DNA from: Chthoniobacterales bacterium
GTDB lineage: Bacteria > Verrucomicrobiota > Verrucomicrobiia > Chthoniobacterales > JACTMZ01
NCBI GenBank assembly: GCA_018883245.1
Contig: VEQL01000004.1
Coordinates: forward strand, 1 to 64,000
Direction: 5' to 3'
DNA: 64,000 nucleotides
Translations under genes and position numbers: made by a program
Shown here: positions 17,022 through 25,437 of the stretch, piece after piece
Layout of the letters: the number at the start of each line of letters is the position of its first letter
How positions within the stretch are numbered: the first letter of the stretch is position 1
The notes under the pieces: generated by a model
Told to the model about the DNA's origin: nothing
Database searches by the model: none
Seen by the model: only the letters and a program-made list of their open reading frames with translations

Positions 17022-18363
17022 CCTCGACCTGGTGCGCAAGCACAACCGTCCGGGGCCGCGTTACACGTCCTACCCGACGGCATTGCAGTTCCGCGAAACC
17101 CCCGATCCCGCGCGCCTGGTCGATGCGGCGCGCGCCGAAGGCGGCGACCTGTCGCTCTATTTCCATCTGCCCTTTTGCGAGAGCCTCTGCTGGTTCTGCG
17201 GATGCAACAAGGTGATCACCACCGACACATCCCGCGCGGACATTTATCTCGACGCACTGGAAAAAGAGATTGCCCTGTTTCCATCGGACGGCTTGCGCGA
17301 TCGGCCCGTGGTCCAAGTCCATTTCGGCGGCGGCACACCGAATTTCCTGAGCCCCGCGCAGATCGCCCGCCTCGGCAAAATGCTGCAACGTCACTTTGTC
17401 ATCGCCGATGACGCCGAATGCTCGGTCGAACTCGATCCCCGTCCGCTCACGCGCGGGCACGTGCGGGCCTTCCGCGACATCGGCATGCGCCGCGCATCCT
17501 TCGGAATCCAGGATGTGAACGCGCGGGTGCAGAAAGCGGTGCACCGAGTGCAGACATCCGAATGCAACCGCGAGGCCATCGGCTGGTTGCGCGACGAGGG
17601 ATTCGAATCGGTGAATGTCGATCTCATCTACGGGCTGCCCGGACAAACCCCGGAAACCTACGCCGCGACGCTCGAAGAGGTGCTGTCGTTGGATCCCGAC
17701 CGTTTCGCGGTTTTCAGCTACGCCCACGTGCCTTGGATAGTGCCGGCTCAGAAGATCCTCGAGCGCGCCGAATTGCCCGGACCCGAAGCCAAACTTTCGA
17801 TGCTAAAGCTCGTGATCGAAACGCTGACCGGCGCCGGCTACGCGTTCATCGGGATGGATCATTTCGCCAAGCCCGGCGACGAGCTCGTGAGGGCTTTGGA
17901 GACGCGAACGCTACAGCGCAATTTCCAAGGCTACAGCACACGCGGGGGCATCGAAATCCGCGGGTTCGGAGTGTCGTCCATTTCACAGACGGCACGCACC
18001 TACCGCCAGAACCACAAATCGCTGGATAAATATTATTCCGAACTTGCGGACGGGCGGCTTCCGGTCGAGCGCGGGGTGGAGTTGACCGACGAAGACGTTC
18101 TGCGCCGCCACATCATCATGCGTTTGATGTGCGACTTTTCGTTGGACTTCGCGCCAGTCGAGGAACAGTCCGGCACAAACTTCGCGCAGAAGTTCGCCGA
18201 CAGCCTTGCCCGCCTCGGGGAATTCGCCGATGACGGGCTGGTCGAGATCGGCGAGCGGAACATCCGCGTGACCGAGTCCGGTCGCCTGTTCATCCGCAAC
18301 ATCGCGATGTGCTTCGATGCTTACACCGCGCCGGCCGAAGGACGCCACTCGAAGACGATCTGA
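17002..18363 (+). CDS. hemN: oxygen-independent coproporphyrinogen III dehydrogenase
   Basis: This 453-residue radical-SAM enzyme oxidatively decarboxylates coproporphyrinogen III to protoporphyrinogen IX without oxygen. The [4Fe-4S] motif is FCESLCWFCGCNK (CxxxCxxC with the extra Cys typical of true HemN), and the SAM-binding region has VHFGGGTPNFLSP. The start PRYTSYPTALQF and the C-terminal HemN domain (HIIMRLMCDFSLDF) separate it from HemW-like paralogues. It overlaps hemE by 20 bases and precedes hemG by 2 bases. Confidence 0.95.
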   Translation: MQPLPVDLDLVRKHNRPGPRYTSYPTALQFRETPDPARLVDAARAEGGDLSLYFHLPFCESLCWFCGCNKVITTDTSRADIYLDALEKEIALFPSDGLRDRPVVQVHFGGGTPNFLSPAQIARLGKMLQRHFVIADDAECSVELDPRPLTRGHVRAFRDIGMRRASFGIQDVNARVQKAVHRVQTSECNREAIGWLRDEGFESVNVDLIYGLPGQTPETYAATLEEVLSLDPDRFAVFSYAHVPWIVPAQKILERAELPGPEAKLSMLKLVIETLTGAGYAFIGMDHFAKPGDELVRALETRTLQRNFQGYSTRGGIEIRGFGVSSISQTARTYRQNHKSLDKYYSELADGRLPVERGVELTDEDVLRRHIIMRLMCDFSLDFAPVEEQSGTNFAQKFADSLARLGEFADDGLVEIGERNIRVTESGRLFIRNIAMCFDAYTAPAEGRHSKTI

Positions 18364-18365
18364 AG

Positions 18366-19733
18366 ATGGAAAACGGACAGCGACACGTTCTGGTGATCGG
18401 GGCTGGGCTCACCGGTTTGACCGTCGCCGCCGGACTCAAAAAGCGCGGTGCGTCCGTGATCCTGCTCGAATCGAACTCCCGGGCGGGCGGCGCAGTCGAG
18501 AGCGGCAGAGAGAACGGCTTTCTCGTCGAGCATGGCCCGAACTCCATGATGGTGAACGACCCGGAAGTTCACAAATTCCTCCGCGATTCCGGACTGGAAA
18601 AAGAAATCATCCGGCCCCTTGCAAAAAAAAGATTCATCGTCCGGCGCGGGATCCCCGTGGCGTTGCCGTCCGGCCCTCTCGGCGCGGTGACCACCCCTCT
18701 CTTCGGCCTTGCCGGAAAATTTCGCGTCGTGGCCGAGCCCTTCGTTAGGCGCGGACTGACGGACGATGAATCGCTGGCCGACCTCGTCCGCCGGCGTCTC
18801 GGGCCGGAAATGCTGCGCTACGCCATCGAACCTTTTGTGGCGGGCATTTTCGCCGGCGATCCGGAAAGACTGTCCTCGCGATACGCGTTCCCGAAGCTTT
18901 GGAATCTTGAAAAGACGCACGGATCGTTCATCCGTGGTGCCCTGCGGCTGCGCCGGTCGGGTCCACCGCAAGAAATGATTTCATTCCGCAAAGGCATGGG
19001 CGCCTTGCCCGCCCAACTCGCGGAATTTCTCGGGGACGATATCCGCTTCGGTGCTCAAGTGGAAAACGTCCGGCGACAGACCGATGGTGCGTGGAGTGTC
19101 GTTTGGAACGATGGGGGCGCCACGCGCGAGATCCGCTGCGGTGAACTTGTCTGCACCGTGCCGGCCTTCGCCGTCCCGCCATTGCCTTGGCCGGAGGAGC
19201 TGCGGGCGCAACTCGAATTTCTGCAGGACATCGAATATCCGCCGGTGACCGTCGTCGCCCTGGGTTTCCGCCGCAAGGATGTCGGTCATGCTTTGGACGG
19301 CTTCGGCATGCTCGTTCCCTCCGCCGAGAAACGGGGAATTCTCGGGACGATTTTTTCCTCCAGCCTTTTCCCGGAGCGCGCCCCGGAGGATTGCGTGTTG
19401 CTCACGACTTTTGTCGGAGGGGCGCGCCAACCGCGCATCGCGGCGACGGGTGATGACGCGCTCGTATGCGATATTTGCAGCGACCTGCGCGATTTGCTGC
19501 GCCTGTCCGGAGATCCGGTGTTCCAGAAAATCATCCGCTGGCCCCGTGCGATCCCCCAATACAACCTCGGATACGGCCGATACATTGCCGAGATGGAAAA
19601 ACTGGAAACCACCCTGCCGGGACTGCATCTTGCCGGCAACTACCGCGGCGGAATCGCGGCGGGACAGTGCATCCGCAACGGTCTGCATCTCGCGGAAACG
19701 CTGGCCGCGAAGACAAACACACAGACACCGTGA
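18366..19733 (+). CDS. hemG: protoporphyrinogen oxidase, HemG/HemY FAD type
   Basis: This 455-residue flavoprotein oxidises protoporphyrinogen IX to protoporphyrin IX. The FAD-binding start is VLVIGAGLTGLTVAAGLKKR, then SRAGGAVESGRENGFLVEHG; later motifs include PFVAGIFAGDPERLSSRYAF and the C-terminal FAD site LAGNYRGGIAAGQCIRNG. This is the oxygen-dependent type (HemY in Bacillus), not the flavodoxin-like HemG of E. coli. The ATG at 18366, two bases after the hemN stop, gives a normal family start. It overlaps hemH by 4 bases. Confidence 0.93.
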   Translation: MENGQRHVLVIGAGLTGLTVAAGLKKRGASVILLESNSRAGGAVESGRENGFLVEHGPNSMMVNDPEVHKFLRDSGLEKEIIRPLAKKRFIVRRGIPVALPSGPLGAVTTPLFGLAGKFRVVAEPFVRRGLTDDESLADLVRRRLGPEMLRYAIEPFVAGIFAGDPERLSSRYAFPKLWNLEKTHGSFIRGALRLRRSGPPQEMISFRKGMGALPAQLAEFLGDDIRFGAQVENVRRQTDGAWSVVWNDGGATREIRCGELVCTVPAFAVPPLPWPEELRAQLEFLQDIEYPPVTVVALGFRRKDVGHALDGFGMLVPSAEKRGILGTIFSSSLFPERAPEDCVLLTTFVGGARQPRIAATGDDALVCDICSDLRDLLRLSGDPVFQKIIRWPRAIPQYNLGYGRYIAEMEKLETTLPGLHLAGNYRGGIAAGQCIRNGLHLAETLAAKTNTQTP

Positions 19734-20752
19734 GAAAAAAAGCCATACTTCTCCTCAATCTCGGTTCGCCCAAATCGACCCGAACATCGGACGTCCGCGC
19801 TTACCTGCGCGAATTTCTGTCCGACCCGCGCGTCCTGGACACCAACGCGATCCTGCGCGCCATCGTTCTGAATCTTTTCATCCTCCCGTTCCGCCCGCGC
19901 AAAAGCGCGGCGGCTTACGCGTCGATCTGGACCGACAAAGGGTCGCCGCTCATCGTCATGAGCGAACGCCAGCGCGAACTGCTCCAGGCGAAGCTCGACG
20001 CCCCCGTGCACTTGGCCATGCGCTACGGCGCGCCATCGGTGCCGGAAGTGATGAAGAAAATCGCGCATGCGGAAACAGAGGAGCTTTTCCTTGTTCCGCT
20101 TTATCCCCACTACGCGATGTCGAGCTACGAGACGGCCGTGGTGCAGGCGATGGAGGAAGCGGCGCGCCAGAGGCCGGCGATGAAAGTCGCGTTGCTCCAG
20201 CCGTTTTACGACGATCCGGACTACATCGGCGCGCTCGCCGATGCGACCGCGCCCCGGCTGCAGGGGGATTATGACACGCTTGTGTTCAGCTACCATGGAG
20301 TGCCCGAGCGGCATCTGCGCAAGAGCGATCCTTCGCACGCCCATTGTCTCACGGTTCCGGATTGCTGCCATTGCGAGCATCCGGCCCATGCCACCTGCTA
20401 CCGCCACCAGTGCGTGCGGACGATGGAACTTCTGATCGATCGCCTCGGTATTCCGAAAGAGAAAACGGTCCTGGCCTTCCAATCACGCCTCGGGCGCGAC
20501 CCGTGGCTCACGCCGCAGACGGACATGACCGTCGAAAGGCTCGGGCGCGAAGGCAAAAAAAAGGTTCTTGTGATTTGCCCCTCGTTCGTGACCGACTGCC
20601 TGGAGACGATGGAAGAAATCGCCGAAGGCTGCAAGGAGACCTTCGAGGAGGCGGGCGGCAAGCACCTCGAATTGATCCCGTGCCTCAACGACAATCCCCG
20701 CTGGATCGAATTCCTTGCGGCGCGCTGCCGCCGCTGGATCAACGGGGGGTAG
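19730..20752 (+). CDS. hemH: ferrochelatase with internal Cys cluster
   Basis: This 340-residue enzyme inserts Fe2+ into protoporphyrin IX. It begins at a GTG inside the GTGA overlap with hemG (VRKKAILLLNLGSPKSTRTS). Family motifs are VPLYPHYAMSSYETAV, the catalytic-His segment FSYHGVPERHLRK, FQSRLGRDPWLTP and CPSFVTDCLETMEEIAEG. Between the His loop and the C-terminal domain, residues 206-228 hold six cysteines (C206, C212, C213, C215, C223, C228). This resembles the internal [2Fe-2S] segment described for Myxococcus-type ferrochelatases. Its 3' end overlaps the convergent DUF4340 gene by 14 bases. Confidence 0.94.
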   Translation: MRKKAILLLNLGSPKSTRTSDVRAYLREFLSDPRVLDTNAILRAIVLNLFILPFRPRKSAAAYASIWTDKGSPLIVMSERQRELLQAKLDAPVHLAMRYGAPSVPEVMKKIAHAETEELFLVPLYPHYAMSSYETAVVQAMEEAARQRPAMKVALLQPFYDDPDYIGALADATAPRLQGDYDTLVFSYHGVPERHLRKSDPSHAHCLTVPDCCHCEHPAHATCYRHQCVRTMELLIDRLGIPKEKTVLAFQSRLGRDPWLTPQTDMTVERLGREGKKKVLVICPSFVTDCLETMEEIAEGCKETFEEAGGKHLELIPCLNDNPRWIEFLAARCRRWINGG

Positions 20753-22085
20753 CAGGCGGACCGAAAAATTCCGCGATTTCACGCCCGAGAGCAGCGGGCA
20801 CTGTCACGGTATCCTCCGATCCCAGAACACGCGCAAAAACGGAGTCAGCATTCTCCTCGGCGCCGATCTCCACCGCGGCGAGCGGCTCTCCGCCAGCGGC
20901 GTCCTCGGCCGTGTTCTCGGAAAGCCATGCGCTGAACACCAGGCGTTGCCGCGGGGCATCCAATCCGGTTCCGGACGCGTTCGGGCGGAAAGCGCCAATC
21001 TTCGTGTTGTTGAACAACTCGACAAGCGCTTCGACCTTCGCGGTGTCCACTGCGTTGCCGTCCGAAGTCTTCCATCCGGAGTCAGCGCGACGAACATCCA
21101 AGCGACGCCCGTCGGACTCCAGATCGATACGGTCAACGGTGTCCGGGTCCACATAGCCGACCGAACGATCGCGAAGCGCCTCGGGGGAAACATCGAAAAT
21201 CCCCAGGGCGGATTCATCCACCCCGAGCGCGTTCCCGCGCGGTGCAAAGCGCGCGCCGGCCGAGTTGCCTTCGCCGCGCATGATTTCGATTTCCATCGCT
21301 TCCCCGCCGCCGCGCGGCGTCAGGCTTATGACAGCACTGCGTCCGGGGATCATCGCGGACTCCGGCTCGGAAGGCGCGTCGAATTTGGCGATGCGCAAAC
21401 CGAGCAGGGACTCGAGAAATGCGTCAACGGCCCGGGGGTCGGCGGGAGCCTGCACGGGTTTTTCAATCAACCATTTCCCGCGCTCGCGGCGCAATGACAT
21501 CTCGCCATCGGTGCGGCGCACGGTGAACTTCTCGATGTCACCGGGAACGAGGTCCGTGAGCCGCGCGTCGCGGAAGCTCTCCACCGGCGCCGTGCAGAGA
21601 CCGACAATGTCGCCGGGAACGCGCAGCACGGTGCCTTGCCCGGCAACGCGGGCGAATACTTCACCCGGAAGGGCCGTGTCTGAACCGAAATCTATGCGCA
21701 CTTCCTCCGGGCCACCGCGCAGATTGACCCGCACGCGCGGGGTGGTCAGGCCGCTTTCCGTGAGCACCGCGGGGTCGTCGGTTGCCACGCGGTCACGGAC
21801 ACTCAAGAAACGCAGGGCCGAAAGGATCCTGTCGATATTTTCGGGCGAGGCGCGGTCTGCCACCGGGCTTGCAATTCTCCACCCGGCATCGTCGCGCTCC
21901 AACACCACGGTGTCGCTGCTGCGCGCGATTTCCATGGCGGAAATGTCATCGGGAACGAACACAGCCGCGTAGCGCCGCGCCTCTTCCGCGTCACGCGTGG
22001 GCAAAACGTGCCGGCGCAGGTAGAACAAGCCCCCGAGCACCGCGAGGGTGAGAAACAAGAGAAAGAGAGTCGCCCGGGGGTTCAC
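20739..22085 (-). CDS. DUF4340 domain protein linked to a Gld-type ABC exporter
   Basis: This 448-residue protein starts at a GTG with one N-terminal membrane helix (TLFLLFLTLAVLGGLFYL) and continues as an extracytoplasmic protein with repeated DUF4340 units (for example DAGWRIASPVADRASPENID and RGKWLIEKPVQAPADPRAVD). It is the last gene of a four-gene minus-strand cluster with an ABC ATPase, a permease and a GldG-like protein, 3 bases after the GldG-like gene. DUF4340 proteins regularly accompany this exporter type. The exported substrate is unknown. Confidence 0.8.
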   Translation of the reverse strand: MNPRATLFLLFLTLAVLGGLFYLRRHVLPTRDAEEARRYAAVFVPDDISAMEIARSSDTVVLERDDAGWRIASPVADRASPENIDRILSALRFLSVRDRVATDDPAVLTESGLTTPRVRVNLRGGPEEVRIDFGSDTALPGEVFARVAGQGTVLRVPGDIVGLCTAPVESFRDARLTDLVPGDIEKFTVRRTDGEMSLRRERGKWLIEKPVQAPADPRAVDAFLESLLGLRIAKFDAPSEPESAMIPGRSAVISLTPRGGGEAMEIEIMRGEGNSAGARFAPRGNALGVDESALGIFDVSPEALRDRSVGYVDPDTVDRIDLESDGRRLDVRRADSGWKTSDGNAVDTAKVEALVELFNNTKIGAFRPNASGTGLDAPRQRLVFSAWLSENTAEDAAGGEPLAAVEIGAEENADSVFARVLGSEDTVTVPAALGREIAEFFGPPATPR

Positions 22086-22088
22086 GGA

Positions 22089-23567
22089 TCAGCGGCGGCG
22101 GCGCCACCAGACAAAGAGACCGGCAAGCAAAGCAACGGAGGGTATGACAACCATCGTGTAGAGCGCGATGCGGCCGGTTTCGATATCGGTCAGGTTGAGA
22201 TTGAAGGCGCGCACCGACTTGGGCGCAATGCCGACGAGATGGCTGCGATCGGTCATCCAATTCAGCGCAACGAGGAGAAAATCCAGATTGGCCGCGGTGA
22301 TCGAACCGTCCATGGCGAACGCGAAGTTGCCGGCGGCGACGAGGCGCCCCGAACTCACGTCCACTTTTTCCTCGGCCACACCGCCTTTCTCCGCCATCGC
22401 GGCGAGCACCAGGGGCGCCGGCGTGTCGGTGCCATCGTCGAAGGCGACACCTTTGTTTTCGTCGGTGATGTATACGGTCTCCCCCCAGAACGGCTCCGTC
22501 GCGATGATCATCGGTTCGACGGTCACACCTTCGACACGCGCGTCGATCTGCAGGGAACAAGTGCCGCCGGGGAACATGGCCTCGGCTCCCGCCAGACGCC
22601 GGGTGATCCGGTTTTCCGGTGAAAATTGTCCCGCGACATCCCTCAGGATTCCTGTGGCGAATCCGAGTTGCACGGTCCGCAACACGCGGTCATCACGCGG
22701 CGAGATCCCCGCGGTGGCGAGAAAGTCGCGCAACAAGGGCGTCTCGGCATCGGGATCGAGCAGCACCATGAGCCGTCCGTCCTTCTCCCAATATTCCCGC
22801 AGCGAAACCATGACATTCTCCGGGGGGTCGTAACGAGCACCGGCGATGACCACCGCCGCCGCGTCGGCGGGCACCGCGCCGCTGACCCCGAGATTGAGCG
22901 GCGCAACACGCATGCCTTGGCGCCCGATATATTCCTGGAACAGCGAAAGCTTCGATCCTTCGCCGACCCCGGCTTGCCCTTGGCCTTGCAGGAAATAAAT
23001 GGTGCGCGGTTCCTTTTCCGCGAGAGAGAGGAGCGCGCCGGTCAACTCCTGCTCGCCCTTGAACGCCTGCACGCGCGGCGGTTCGCCCGACAGTTGGGAA
23101 ACCAGATCGTAGTCTGCCATATCCGCGGCACTGATCTGCTTCGACCGTCCGCCCATTTCGACGACGATGATGTTTTCCTCGGGACCGAATCCGAATTTGG
23201 CCTGGAGTTCCCTGGCCCGCGCCATATTGCGGGTGAAATCGACGTATTCGACGGTCAGTTTGTCCCCCGCGGCGAACTGGTATTCTTTGAGAAGATTGAC
23301 CACGTCGCCGTAGATCTCGAATCCGGGCGCGGCGACCGTCGGGGAGAAAAAGACATAGATGGTGGCCGGCGAGGGGAGTTGCTTTAGCAGTTCCTTCGTC
23401 TGGTCGCTGAGACGATATTTTTGCGCGGGCGACCAGTCGCCCCTCATATAGTAGTTGTATCCGGCGTAGTTCGCCGCACCCAACAGCACGCAAGCCAGCA
23501 GGATCTGAACTGCCACGCCGATACGGATGCCGGCGCGGCGGCGCGATGACTCACGGGGATTGTTCAT
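22089..23567 (-). CDS. GldG-like ABC transporter auxiliary membrane protein
   Basis: This 492-residue protein has an N-terminal membrane helix (IGVAVQILLACVLLGAANYA), a large periplasmic part of the GldG family (YRLSDQTKELLKQLPSPATI; VEYVDFTRNMARARELQAKF; VVIAGARYDPPENVMVSLRE), and a C-terminal helix with a basic end (ALLAGLFVWWRRRR). GldG pairs with the permease GldF and ATPase GldA. In Bacteroidota the trio is needed for gliding; in other phyla its role is unclear. It sits one base from the permease gene. The ATG at 23567 (MNNPRESSRRRAG) is favoured over an upstream ATG. Confidence 0.85.
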   Translation of the reverse strand: MNNPRESSRRRAGIRIGVAVQILLACVLLGAANYAGYNYYMRGDWSPAQKYRLSDQTKELLKQLPSPATIYVFFSPTVAAPGFEIYGDVVNLLKEYQFAAGDKLTVEYVDFTRNMARARELQAKFGFGPEENIIVVEMGGRSKQISAADMADYDLVSQLSGEPPRVQAFKGEQELTGALLSLAEKEPRTIYFLQGQGQAGVGEGSKLSLFQEYIGRQGMRVAPLNLGVSGAVPADAAAVVIAGARYDPPENVMVSLREYWEKDGRLMVLLDPDAETPLLRDFLATAGISPRDDRVLRTVQLGFATGILRDVAGQFSPENRITRRLAGAEAMFPGGTCSLQIDARVEGVTVEPMIIATEPFWGETVYITDENKGVAFDDGTDTPAPLVLAAMAEKGGVAEEKVDVSSGRLVAAGNFAFAMDGSITAANLDFLLVALNWMTDRSHLVGIAPKSVRAFNLNLTDIETGRIALYTMVVIPSVALLAGLFVWWRRRR

Positions 23568-23568
23568 G

Positions 23569-24321
23569 TCAGTTGCGCCAGCGCCGCGACTGGAAAACGT
23601 GGAAGGTGAGGAAGAGCACAAAGGCGGTGAGCGAGAGATAGAACACGAGCGGCCGCGTGTCGAAGAAGCCCCTCGACGCCTCGCTCATGTGCTCGAGCGC
23701 GGAGAAGTAACCCGTCATTTCGCGCAGCGCCGGCGTGATGTTGAGGATGAAAAACGTCAGCAACCCGATGAAGAACAGCAGGGTGATGATGCTGAAAGAC
23801 ATGATGGCTGCGATGATCTGGTTGCGGGTGAGCGCCGAGGCAAGGCAACCGACAGACAGGTAGAACATCCCGATGAGCAGCAGCATGGCGTAAGCACCGA
23901 GGAAGGGTCCGGCGGCGCCGGCCGCCGAGAGCCGGGTCACGGCGCCGAAAACAAGGAAATAGAGAAGGCTCGGCAGCCAGAGGACGATGTAGAACACCAG
24001 CGCGCCGCAGTATTTTGCCATCACGACCTGGCTGTCGCGCACCGGCGCCGTCATGAGCGGCTCGATCGTCCCCATTTTGTATTCCTCGGAAAACAGACGC
24101 ATGGTGATGAGCGGAAAGATCAGCACGAATCCGAACCAGAAAAACACCGTGTTGAAGAACGCCTCGACCACGGTGACCTCGCTCGGCCCGCGGTTGAGGG
24201 CGGCCACGCCGGCATAAAAATTGAAACCGGTCAGCAGGAGGAAGAAGAAAAGGACGACCCACGCCACGGGCGAAAGAAAATAGGCGCGGATCTCGCGGTT
24301 GAGCAGGGTGAAAAAGTTCAT
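23569..24321 (-). CDS. ABC transporter permease, GldF-like
   Basis: This 250-residue permease starts MNFFTLLNREIRAYFLSPVA and has six membrane segments, among them WVVLFFFLLLTGFNFYAG, VFFWFGFVLIFPLITM, ALVFYIVLWLPSLLYF and LLFFIGLLTFFIL. The loop MRLFSEEYKMGTIEPLMTAP is diagnostic of ABC-2 type GldF/NosY-like permeases. It would form the channel with the ATPase encoded 5 bases upstream and the GldG-like protein one base downstream. An upstream in-frame ATG lies inside the ATPase gene and is rejected. Confidence 0.88.
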   Translation of the reverse strand: MNFFTLLNREIRAYFLSPVAWVVLFFFLLLTGFNFYAGVAALNRGPSEVTVVEAFFNTVFFWFGFVLIFPLITMRLFSEEYKMGTIEPLMTAPVRDSQVVMAKYCGALVFYIVLWLPSLLYFLVFGAVTRLSAAGAAGPFLGAYAMLLLIGMFYLSVGCLASALTRNQIIAAIMSFSIITLLFFIGLLTFFILNITPALREMTGYFSALEHMSEASRGFFDTRPLVFYLSLTAFVLFLTFHVFQSRRWRN

Positions 24322-24326
24322 GGCAA

Positions 24327-25265
24327 TCAGATTTCCCCCGCTTGAGTGATCTCGGCGAAGACGTGCTCGAGATTGATTTGCTCGCGGCCCAACTCGCGCA
24401 GCGGCCAGCGGCGGTCGGCGGCAAGTCTCGCCAGGTTTTCGCGCGGGTCCGCCCCTGCGTCGGTGCGAAGGACGCACGCCAGCCAACCGTCCTCGAGCGG
24501 TTCGATCTCCGTTTTGCGCACGCCGGGAAGATCCGCCAGGGATTTTTCCAGCTCGTCCGCGCCGGCGCGGATTTCGGCACGCACACCCCCGGCGGTCCGC
24601 ACGCGGGCGGCGAGGTTTTCCGGCGTGTCGGAGGCGGCGATCCGACCTTTGTTGATGATGAGCACTCGGCTGCAGGTCATCTCCACCTCGGAGAGGATGT
24701 GGGTGGAGAGCAAAATGGTGTGACGCTTGCCCAAGTCGCGGATGAGTTGCCGCACTTGCCGGATTTGGTTGGGATCGAGGCCGATCGTCGGTTCGTCGAG
24801 AATAAGCAGATCGGGATCATGAAGAAGCGCATCGGCCAAGCCGACGCGCTGGCGGTAGCCCTTGGAAAGCGCGCCGATCAGTTTGTTTTCCACATCGCGC
24901 AGACTGCAAAGCTCCTTCACCGCGTTGACGCGCTGGCGGTTCCTGCGCCCGCGCACGCCTTTGAGCGCCGCGCGATATTCGAGATATTCCTGCACGCGCA
25001 TCTCCGGATACAGGGCGACATTTTCCGGCATGTAGCCCACCCGGGAGCGCACCTCGCGCGACTGGCTGGCCACATCGAACCCCGCGACCGTGGCACGGCC
25101 TTCGGTCGCCGGAAGATAACAGGCGAGAATCCGCATGGTCGTGCTTTTGCCGGCACCGTTCGGACCCAGAAAGCCGACGATCTCACCCTTCTTCACCTCG
25201 AAGTCGAGATTCTTGATCGCCGTCACACCGGCGTAGGTCTTGGTAAGTCCTTCAACCTTGATCAT
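24327..25265 (-). CDS. ABC transporter ATP-binding protein, GldA-like
   Basis: This 312-residue ATPase has Walker A GPNGAGKSTT, signature ALSKGYRQRVGLADAL, Walker B LLILDEPTIGLDPNQIRQVR and the switch His in STHILSEVEMTC. The C-terminal 90 residues form the regulatory tail usual in ABC-2 exporters. It is first in the ATPase-permease-GldG-DUF4340 operon and diverges from sucA, with the two starts 172 bases apart. The ATG at 25265 (MIKVEGLTKTYAGVTA) is preferred over a 50-codon upstream extension. Confidence 0.9.
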   Translation of the reverse strand: MIKVEGLTKTYAGVTAIKNLDFEVKKGEIVGFLGPNGAGKSTTMRILACYLPATEGRATVAGFDVASQSREVRSRVGYMPENVALYPEMRVQEYLEYRAALKGVRGRRNRQRVNAVKELCSLRDVENKLIGALSKGYRQRVGLADALLHDPDLLILDEPTIGLDPNQIRQVRQLIRDLGKRHTILLSTHILSEVEMTCSRVLIINKGRIAASDTPENLAARVRTAGGVRAEIRAGADELEKSLADLPGVRKTEIEPLEDGWLACVLRTDAGADPRENLARLAADRRWPLRELGREQINLEHVFAEITQAGEI

Positions 25266-25437
25266 GGTCGTCCGGCACCGTGCGCGACAGGGCCGAACAG
25301 TCATCTTGCCGCGACGGGGCTCCGGTGGCAAGAGGGCCCGACGGGGTGCTGCCAAAAACAAAAAATTGCGCGGCTCGGACGCGGTCCGTGTTGCAACAAT
25401 CGCGGCGCTGGGCAATCCTCATGAACTTGTCAAATCC

